The notes under the pieces are model-generated. The model did not search any database. It saw only the letters and a program-made list of their open reading frames with translations, and had not been told where the DNA came from. From Lingula anatina (taxonomy: Eukaryota > Brachiopoda > Lingulata > Lingulida > Lingulidae), in the NCBI RefSeq assembly GCF_001039355.2, contig NW_019775793.1, positions 104,348-130,927 of the forward strand: a stretch of DNA of 26,580 nucleotides, read 5' to 3'. Below, piece by piece: positions 11,278-19,668 of this stretch. Each line of letters starts with the position of its first letter. The first letter of the stretch is position 1. The position numbers and the translations under genes were made by a program.

Positions 11278-14200
11278 TTATTTCACAGACCATTGTTTGT
11301 GCCACTGAGATGTTTGGGTTGGCTTGCCTTGTAATTGACACTTCTTCTTTTTTGGACAGTAACAGCATGCCCTGCAATATATATATAAAAAAATAAAAAC
11401 TTGTCAGGTCATCACTAAGTAAGAGTTAAGGCATGAATCTGTTACAAGAATATTTCAGTGCGTTGGTGAGGAGAGGAGGGGATACAAAAAATCTTTTGGA
11501 CCATTCTTTTCATGTTAGTTATGCCAGTGCTTAGAAATACAAAATACATTTTGGTCTTGTAAATCACAGTTACTTGCAGTCTTTGTGCTTAAACGACTGC
11601 ACTTACATCAGGTCTACCCAACTACCAGACTCGGCACCAAATGATCCTGAATTCACCGGTAGATCAGACCGCACTACCCGTTTTCAAGGTGTGTGTCAGA
11701 TCGCATTACACAGTATCATACCCTGAACAAATTTTGAGTGGTGATGCAATGCTTTTCAACCCCGCTGAGAATCGTCACTATCACGGTGTTGCGTCTGATT
11801 CTGTGTAATGCGATCTGACACACACCTTGAAAACGGGTAGTGTGGTCTGATCTACCGGTGAATTCAGGATCATTCGGTGCCGAGTCTGGTAGTTGGGTAG
11901 GCCTGTACATGAAACAATATCTTGTTCACTTACCATGTGGGTTGATGGTTCATTATATATGGCACAAGCTCATGATCTGAAGTTCAAAATAAGGTAAAGC
12001 ATTCACATTAGAAGAAATGTGACAACTAAAGAAAATCAATATCAATCTAAAAATTCTGTTTGAATCTTTGCGTGCTATACTTTGGTACTATTGCTAAATG
12101 TTGTTTTGCTTTCACACATTAAAATATCTTTTAAGGTTTTACAGGTCATTACACAAATATCCCACAATTATAACGCATTTTATATGTGTACATAGCATGA
12201 CAACTTAGAATTGTACCTTTATGACAAACCTCCATGCATGGCCGACAAACCCCTGAAATGACAATGATCAGATTCCTTTAATCTCTACTGAAATGACTGT
12301 GAGGTAGTCTTTAAACAAAATATGGCATATACATTTTCATAAATATAATGAAAGGAGTCTAAGTGCATAAAATCTCTCACTGTCAAATAATTGCAAAAAG
12401 TCACCTTTAGATTTAACAGCAGACAACAGTAATGTAAATGCACAACTTCTGTCAAGTTGACTTAGCTTAGCTTTGTGTGTACTAGTGCTTTATTCATTAA
12501 TAAACCACATAATGTCATGGAGAGCTATCTCCACCTCTATGGTCCTGTCCACTGTCTCTGGACAAGCAGGAACCAGTGGCATGGATGGTTAGAAACCGAC
12601 TGAACTGAATAGTGCCCAAAGTCTTTTTATCAATCTTACCCATTTTTTCTTTGGCTGAATTGCTGCTTGAAAATCAATACAAGAAGCTGCAAGACTCTAA
12701 AGTTACTATCCTATAATGTTCTGTAGTGGGTGATACATGTTCCACAGTTTAAATAATTTTTATGCATATTAAACTAGGTCAAGTCTTCAAACATCATACT
12801 TACAATTGATACCACATTCTTTGCAAGAGAAATAGTCCACTTTGTAGACCTTGTTGGCCTCAAAATTTACTGAAAAGCACTGTTTTGGTAGATCACTTTT
12901 ACAATGGACACTACCATACACCACTATTGTGCTTTTTGGTTTCTGAAAGATAGCATATGTTTTTAAAGTTGACTAGTCTGACACCCAGCTGAGATTTTTA
13001 AGTAAGACTTATTTGTCCCTTTGAACAGATAAAGTATATGTATAGAAATGAAATAAAATTGGGAAAGTCTCATAATTTCAATAATACTGGCTCTTTATTT
13101 TGCTAATATTTTTTTAGCCATGGAGGACCATCAGTTACTCTGATTATATGTATGTAATCAAAGGTGTTTTCTGAACTCTGTTTTCTAAAAACAGACTGAT
13201 GAAGTGTTACAAAATAAGCTCTAAAAAAGTATTTTCTAAAGCTTATTACGTATTAACAACAGTTGAGTTACATTCCCAATTTCAAATAAAAACACCTGTC
13301 AAAGAATAGTGAAAATCACACACCAAACCATAACGAAGTATCAGGCGGGTGTCATCTTCTAGTAATGTCACATCTGGTAGAGAGATGCCACCTGCTTCTA
13401 TGCTCTGAACCTTCTGTGTCATCTCATCTATGCTGTATTTTGAAAATGGCCTGGAAGTGCAATAAGCAACAGAAGAAGTAATGCAAGGCATATTAATTTA
13501 TACATGAATCTTCAAAATATAGTTTGAGGACTTTTAAAGGTTATGACATATTATTTTTTACCTATAAATTAAAACAAAATCATTGGATGACATCATGCCT
13601 AAGAAATTTTGCACATATTTGGATATTTACTAATCATAATGTTATGTTTGAACCCTACATTTGTTTTATAATGGTGTGATGATACTCACCCAAAGCAAAA
13701 ATATTTTACGTTTTCACCAAAAGCGATGATGTCATCACCCTCAGCTTCCATGTGTGATTTAAGATAGTCAGTAACCTCTTTCAAACTGCAATATATAAAG
13801 AAAACAAGAGTTCATTTTTCATCTATCCATGGTGACAGCAGCCATCAGAGTAATCAAAAATTGACAGGTTTCTACTAGCAACATCCTAACTGTTACAGAT
13901 TTTCTTTATGTTGACTTACCTGTCACTTGGTTTTAGCATGACATCTTTCACAGTGACATTTTTGCACAAAATACATAGAGAGATCTTTATTGGTAGAACA
14001 GTCAGGTCTGGGATGTGCTCTGTAAGATACCTAAAATAAATTTGACCCCAATTTTACAAAATTTCTTGGCGAGACACCTTGAAAACATACATGTGTAGGT
14101 GTACATGGTCAGACTACATGTTCACAGGGGTGGATCCAGGCAGTCTTCCAAATTATCATTGTTGATCCATCCTCCATTTTTGACCGTCTTCCAATAGAAA

Positions 14201-17200
14201 AAAGTTAGATGCCCCTCAATATTAACTTGAAAGTTTCAGATCGTTTTTGGAAGACCCAGAAGATGGCCTCTTTCCTCTCCTATGTTCACCTATCAAGAAC
14301 AACATGCTTTTCCACATACACATATGAATGTGTACATGTATATGATCAGATATACATTACATGTACAACTATCAAGAACAATGTGAAAGTTTAAATGTTT
14401 TGCCACATCCACATATGCATGCATACAGGAGTTTTTAAGCTACAAAACTATAACTGTAAAATATTATTTTGTGATAAATCACAGTCAATACTTTAATAAT
14501 TATTATGAAATGCATCCATCTTTAATTAAACCAACATCTTGAAATGGTTTTATTCTTGCTAATGATCATAGGTACATCCCCTAACTATTTACCTATCATA
14601 AGCTGTAGCCACCATCTGTGAGCACTCAGACAATTCTTGGTCTAATTCTTCCTGATGCCTCTGGTAGTTCTGACTCAAATCTGCTATTTGGTGTTCCAGT
14701 TCTACAAAGGGAAATCCCATTCCTTTCACAACTCAATTGTATGGGATAAAACAAAAGACTGTTCTTGAACTTTTACCTAGGATATTGGTAAGCTGTAACT
14801 AAACATGTAATTGCTTCTCTCAGATTATTCTGTGTGTCTAGTTTGTACAGTCTACCCCATTGCATCATGGATCAGAGATATGTTATGTAGTCATAGATAT
14901 CAATTATTAGCATCTCACCATCATCTGTTAGCCCCTGCATTTTAGCTTCTTCTATCAATCTTTGGTGGTCAGCATCCAGCTGGGCCAGCTTCTGCTTATG
15001 CTCACGTTTTAATTCCTGACAAAAAGTGGGATATGATAGACTTAATTTTGATTGGCAAAGTTAATATATATATTTTATTAGTACATAATCAGCATAGATT
15101 ATAATTGCATATTTATAAAGTTGTGGTCTGATAAAACGATGGCACGCTAAGCACAGGAGTAAATAAGACCTGCATAATTTCTTGCACTATAGCACACATC
15201 CTCACCTGATAATATCTTTCATGTGCCACCAAACTCTTCTTTACATGGCCTGAAATAATTATCAAATGATGGTTTTAATAAGTGCATGTAAAAACTTCAT
15301 CAGACAATGTCAATTAATAAAATCTGTACAATTCCAAGCAAACAGTAGAGAGGAAGAAACACTAATTATACTGACAATCAAAAAAAAAATTATGATAAAA
15401 AAGGATTATTTTTTCGCTAATGCCATTCAAAATGGATTATTGTTGGAGTTTGCTCACTGAATTTATCAATTACCATTTAATACTGTTTTCTAAATTTTGT
15501 CAAGCATGTGTGAAATATGGCAAAATTGTGTCCTGGTCTTGGAAAAAGTGATTGACGGTATTTGTTGGGTGTGGCATGTGAAAAACATTGAAACATATGC
15601 AAAGTTGTAAAATATCACATTGTAAGATTTTACAACATGGTTAGTGGTGGGAAATACATGAAAAAATTCCATTTCCCCTTAAATGTGTTTACCCATTCAA
15701 AATTACTCACTTTTCAGAACATTTTCAACTGGTGAAAAACTAGATGGGCTTTCTTCTTGGTTAGTTTCAGCAGCTGCAATGTAGTTTTTTAATCACAAGT
15801 AAAATAATAACTTTTGTCAAAAAATCATATATTCATAAACAAATGAGTCCTGCACGAATTACAATAAAATAATTGTTAAAAGTGACAGCCAGAAAGTTTC
15901 TTCACAAAATCACATATGCATATATATTCTGTTTCATCAAATAACTGTTCATAGATTCCTTATCAACATACTTTTGTGTTATAATACTAGATCATGGCAT
16001 AGCATCTCTTACCTTTATTGATAAGGATATCAAAATACTTTTTCTCTGCTTTTTCCCTTTCACTGTTAAACAAACCTGTTGAAATAAAATTAAATACAGA
16101 GACTTGGTAAAAAAATTCACAATGACATTGTTAACATACTGATAATTTAACCTGTTTCATATCATAAAAAGACTGAATGTCTGCATTTCTACTCACAAAC
16201 AAGTTCATCATACTGATGATCTCTTATCAAATCATTTACTCGGATCCTGTTGTTGCAACATGGACACTTGTGCCGCCTGTTCACACATTCTTTGATACAA
16301 TCCCCACAATAACGGTGTCCGCAGGGGGTCAAGTGGCTGTCCTTCATCTGTGACATACACACTGCACAGATAAAGTGGTCACTCAAAGATTGGACCTGGA
16401 AAATCATTATATAAATGCCAGTTATATTTATGTTTGTGCATGGACACGTGTGTTGTATATATGTGTGTGTGAATTATGCCTAGGGAGCTTTTTTTTAGGT
16501 GGGTGGCATCTCTGAATACATTTCAATCCAGTTAACCCAGATTGCCACATTCTCAATAATCATAGTAAATTGAGACAATTATTTCATACCTAAGTCACAA
16601 TATGACAGTGACATATTGGGTTTATTTATGATCCGGACAAAATAGGGCCTTGTTGATTGTTGATAACTTTGTAAAAAAAGGCATGCTTGCACTAGTAGGT
16701 TTTCAACAGAAAGACAGCAGCAATCAATAATTTTCTATTGTAACATTGGAGAAAAGATTATCTGTGTTGAATGACTGCTGTATATCAGCTTCCTAACTTT
16801 TCTACGACAGAAAATGTCTTGTGAACAATTAATATGTGTAGTTCTTTTCCTTTATTTCTTCCTTTGAGGTTTCATTGCCCTTAGTCTTACTTCATCATTT
16901 GTTTAACTTGTTTAAACAGTATATCATGTATACAGTAATATCATACACATTTATTATTTTACTCTTTATATTTATTCCACTTACTATATTAATTCCAACT
17001 GTACTAGCTGTCTGTATAATACTAGTATACATCATTATCGTATTAACATATTTAATTGCTAAATTTAGACGTAAGGACAACACATTTCCGCTTAGACGAT
17101 TAAATATACTTTCTATTGTTAAATAATGCAACAATATTTTTCAAAGAAATGTACTAGTAAACACGAACTCATAAATTTTACGTGATAGTGATGATACATG

Positions 17201-17401
17201 TAAAAGACCAAAAGGAGATTTAGAACTAAGACTCGAGTATTACTCGTAACATTTCTGGTCACCAGGATCATGATACACAAGGGTATCAAGCAAAATACAT
17301 ATCACGTGTTATTAGGATTATTACTCTACTCTATGAATGAAAAAAGAGCTACGTTATATAAATACCGGAATGACAAGTGGGAGATCGTCACACTCAGCCA
17401 T
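11278..17401 (-). CDS. RING-coiled-coil-UBR-like zinc-finger protein, probable E3 ubiquitin ligase, 14 exons, complete
   Basis: Minus-strand exons: 17366-17401, 16197-16395, 16013-16075, 15711-15773, 15206-15249, 14919-15015, 14593-14701, 13920-14030, 13690-13785, 13324-13450, 12804-12942, 12217-12252, 11934-11976, 11278-11371. The total is 1257 nt (418 aa plus TAA) and frame holds at every GT/AG junction. A classical C3HC4 RING spans residues 22-59 (C22, C25, C37, H39, C42, C45, C56, C59). A charged helical coiled coil follows at about 126-200. A middle region has a CILCKN CxxC. The C-terminus has a Cys/His cluster (C355, C358, C364, C367, C371, H372, H375, then CCYC at 390-393 and C399) resembling the core of UBR boxes (C..CHK[DG]H), but without their FCDCG ending. 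The RING predicts E2 binding and ubiquitin transfer. The UBR-like end may bind substrate, which is inference. I do not recognise the family. Confidence 0.88.
11609..11905. mobile_element. 297-bp MITE with 105-bp terminal inverted repeats, haplotype-specific
   Basis: The left arm is 11609-11713 and the right arm 11801-11905. They are near-perfect reverse complements, beginning CAGG[TC]CTACCCAACTACCA and ending TGCGATCTGACAC...-type sequence around an 87-bp centre. TACAT flanks both sides (11604-11608 and 11906-11910), suggesting a 5-bp target duplication. It is absent from copy A, where a different ~210-bp stretch (about 6376-6585) occupies the position. There is no coding capacity. It lies in intron 13 of the RING gene. 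Confidence 0.88.
12217..12942 (-). CDS. Exons 11-12: first half of the UBR-like Cys/His cluster
   Basis: Exon 11 (12804-12942) ends in FSCKECGIN and exon 12 (12217-12252, only 36 nt) encodes VCRPCMEVCHK. A TGG tryptophan codon is split across the junction. The microexon is identical in copy A (6882-6917), so it is genuine. The pattern C-x2-C-x5-C-x2-C-x3-CH-x2-H matches the first metal ligands of UBR-type fingers. Exon 13 adds the following HELVPYI, and exon 14 adds the terminal CCYC. Confidence 0.8.
16197..16395 (-). CDS. Exon 2: RING finger of the E3-like gene
   Basis: The exon starts after TTTTCCAG and ends at a GTGAGT donor. It encodes VQSLSDHFICAVC to QYDELV, with C-x2-C-x11-C-x-H-x2-C-x2-C-x10-C-x2-C. 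An apparent ATG just upstream (MIFQ) lies in the intron's acceptor tract and is not the start. The real start is in the 36-nt exon 1 (17366-17401, MAECDDLPLVIP), whose phase-0 donor joins this exon exactly. Confidence 0.9.
17302..17309. promoter_or_regulatory. CACGTG E-box (TCACGTGT) in RING-gene intron 1
   Basis: A palindromic CACGTG at 17303-17308 lies about 60 bases inside the first intron of the RING gene. TCACGTG is the core of CLEAR/MiT-TFE-type and other bHLH-zipper sites. Occupancy is not shown. Confidence 0.35.
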
Positions 17402-17444
17402 GTTGTTTAGGACTCAACAAAAATACCACATAAGGAAAGGCATA

Positions 17445-17464
17445 TCACATGACCAGTCATGTGA
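17445..17464. promoter_or_regulatory. Inverted pair TCACATGA-CCAG-TCATGTGA upstream of the RING gene
   Basis: Two 8-bp arms, reverse complements of each other, sit 44-63 bases upstream of the RING gene ATG. Each is also itself an M-box-like E-box (TCAYRTGA), the type bound by MITF/TFE factors. A TGACGT core (17476-17481) follows 11 bases further out. The position in the presumed core promoter makes a regulatory role plausible; it is inferred from motif only. Confidence 0.4.
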
Positions 17465-18217
17465 TTTCTTATTGCTGACGTAGTTGGTTAACATGCAGCT
17501 AAATTGACTTTATAATAAAATGGTTTCGTAAAACAATTGACATAATATTACAAAAAATAAGAGTTTCAAAGTTCTCAACATGTATATTAAAAATGAATTA
17601 TATATTCATAAAGTTATCATCTTTTTTTGTGATATCTTTTATGTATATATATGGACTCATACTTTACAACAAATAAACAAAATTATTCATTCGCGACTTT
17701 GTATGGGCGCGGAGAAAAATGAAAACAATTAAAAACAGAAGCACTTTCGAGTAGCTGGTGGTAAGATGTTTGTTTGTTTTTTAGCTTTTTTCACATGTCT
17801 AAGATTTTTTACATTTTGAAAGGATCTGTATCACTGTAGTGCTGACAGTCTGATTTCATGTCTTATACTGTGTTCTATTTAAGATAACATGTCGACACTC
17901 GCCGTAGCGCTGCACTAGGCCTGGCTGCAATGTGTAGTGTGGTAATGTGCATTAAAGTTAACGCAAGCTTTTTGGCAACTCTATGTCAATAAACTTAAGT
18001 TGTTTAAACATCATCAATAGTTCGACAAAATCGTATTATATGTCAGACGATATTGTAGAAACAGCACATTAATAACTTTAGTATGACGTAGCATTGGACG
18101 CTTGCCAACACTCAGCACAGAGGCTTGCCAATATGGACAGACATAGTAAAAATAGGATTGATAACGGTTTTTGTTGTGATATGGTACATGTTAACCCGTA
18201 GCAAAGTAGAAGGCCTG

Positions 18218-18303
18218 CTGCAAATTTGCAGTAAAACTGCTGCAATATTGCTGCAAACTGCACTTGCAAAATTTGCAGCAATATATATATATATATATAT
18301 TGC
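18218..18303. repeat. Cluster of TGC-AT palindromes ending in (AT)10
   Basis: Perfect palindromes occur in a row: CTGCAAATTTGCAG (18218-18231), GCAATATTGC (18242-18251) and GCA-(AT)10-TGC (18278-18303), with related TGCAAAATTTGCAG between them. The shared TGC/GCA bracket around A/T cores suggests local expansion or slippage from a common word. Confidence 0.75.
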
Positions 18304-19593
18304 TAACTCTTGCAAACTTTTGGGCTGAACTTTTCATTTTTTGCGGGGTAGCTAAATCCGTTTATTTGTATTTACATTTATTTATAAATATTATAGGTGT
18401 CTTATGTGGCAAAAAATGTTGATACAAATAAATGAGGAAATGTGCTGTGTAATTATTAACACTTAAACATGTTAACAATTTCTTTACTTCAATTTCAAAG
18501 TTAAGAATGATTGCCATAACTGTTTAGGGGTTTGTGTTAGAAGAATCTGTTATCACCAAATTCTTGTTTTATATTTATATTTTTGTTTAGGAAATAACTG
18601 TAAATACCATTGTTGTAGAAACATATTGTTAAATATGTTATCATTATTAGACTAAAGCTAAAACTTAAATTCATAAATAGGGACAACTTTTATGTGATAT
18701 GTTTGACATCCAGAAATAACCATATCCTATACCTTCTTTATATCTTATTAGGGAAGTTTCACTTCCATTAAGGATAAACATTGTTAGAAAATTCACAAAC
18801 TTGCCAAAATACATTTTTGTTTGTTAGTGCACCTGTTTGGGATGTTTCGAAAGCCATTAGTAGATAGCTTCACTTCACTGTATGTGATTAATTTGAGATG
18901 GCAATCTCTACAATACACTTGCAAAAGAAGATTAGGTTAATAATGAACATAACACTGAGAACACTTCAAGAAAACTTTTGCATAAAGAGTACTATTGGAC
19001 ATAAGAATTTTTGGACACAGCTGCAAGCAAGATACTAACTCTTGTGTTCCTCCCACCACCAATAAACAGCCTGGCTATTGGAACTTCATAGAATATGTAT
19101 ACTAGTAGTTATATTCTCTGTATCCAAGTCAAGACAACTTATGAATTGTCCTGAAAGACATGTGGCTAGCTAAAGTGCAAGTTAATGGTTTGGATTTTGT
19201 TAGTATCATATTTCAATACCACATTAAACAAAAAGAAAGAGATAAATTGCTCAATGATTTTAAATTGATATGGTAGTATTTACAATAAATGAATAGGCAA
19301 TATTTATAAACCTAAAGAGTATCCTAGTTATTTAACACAAACTGTATTTTTGTACAGTTGAAGTCAAGCTAAGTATTTTAAAGGTTGTTTAAATGTGGGC
19401 TTAAATTGCACTGACTAATCAATGCAGAATAGAAACAATAGATGTGAATGTTTTCTAAACTTCATTATCTTGCCAAAAATCCTTAAAATCTAAATGTGAA
19501 CTATTGAAAGTGTGGAAGTTTGATATTTAACATTATGAAATGGACATTTCAGATAGCTCTCTGATATCAAGTATAAGCCCTTTATGATGTAAG

Positions 19594-19668
19594 ATGTCTG
19601 ACCATCCTGGGAGTGACCAGGACAGTTTGTCCAGCTGGACACTTGTTACTGATCAGGGTTTAGTAGAG
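19594..19668 (+). CDS. CCPG1: CCPG1-like exon 1 with LIR-like WTLV
   Basis: 25 codons, phase 0, donor GAG|GTAAGC. The ATG at 19594 is the first in frame, and an acidic MSDHPGSDQD leader follows it. W15-T-L-V18 fits the Atg8-interaction core [W/F/Y]-x-x-[L/I/V] at the same place as the LIR of mammalian CCPG1. Open frame beyond 19668 is intron read-through. Confidence 0.82.

Larger units (their letters stand above)
9617..14821. repeat. Copy B of the duplicated segment (continuous with both neighbours)
   Basis: It begins with 155 bases identical to the end of the ZNF593 contig and runs without a break into exons 6-1 of the RING gene. It is therefore the primary path, and copy A is the alternate. 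Differences from copy A include scattered SNPs, a 297-bp MITE (11609-11905) and a short extra segment at about 14087-14145. Confidence 0.85.
17402..19593. other. Intergenic region between divergent RING and CCPG1-like genes
   Basis: This holds the promoters of both genes. Near the RING gene are the E-box palindromes. Around 17890-17935 is a short GC-richer stretch, and around 18218-18303 a palindrome/(AT)n cluster. From about 18330 to 19560 I see only AT-rich sequence without ORFs or repeats. A non-coding first exon of the CCPG1-like gene may lie here but cannot be placed. Confidence 0.6.

Noticed and set aside
11716-11910. 64-codon minus-strand frame
   Set aside because: It lies over the right arm and centre of the 297-bp MITE and has no independent support.
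13282-13491. Longer version of exon 10 reading through to CDFHYSLTGVFI
   Set aside because: In copy A the same read-through hits TAG after CDFHYS. Ending at TTG|GTGTGT gives phase 0, which is required to join exon 11 in frame, in both copies.
4405-14821. A genuine tandem gene duplication
   Set aside because: Breakpoints coincide with Ns, the contig ends overlap exactly, exon divergence is allele-like, and the first copy lacks exons 1-6.
16396-16407. MIFQ as the start of the RING protein
   Set aside because: These bases are the TTTTCCAG acceptor tract. A phase-matching 36-nt first exon with its own ATG is found at 17366-17401.
16875-17126. 83-codon hydrophobic open frame on the plus strand, with a 79-codon frame on the minus strand over the same bases
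   Set aside because: The plus frame opens with TTG, not ATG. The bases are A/T-rich enough to give I/L/Y/F-rich translation in any frame, and it lies within intron 1 of the RING gene. A mitochondrial-like insert was considered, but no recognisable family word was found.
18125-18328. Short frame with a membrane-like segment (IVKIGLITVFVVIWYML)
   Set aside because: It begins at TTG with no in-frame ATG after the preceding stop, and runs into the palindrome/(AT)n cluster. Overlapping minus-strand frames are equally open. It could be a small exon, but nothing supports that.
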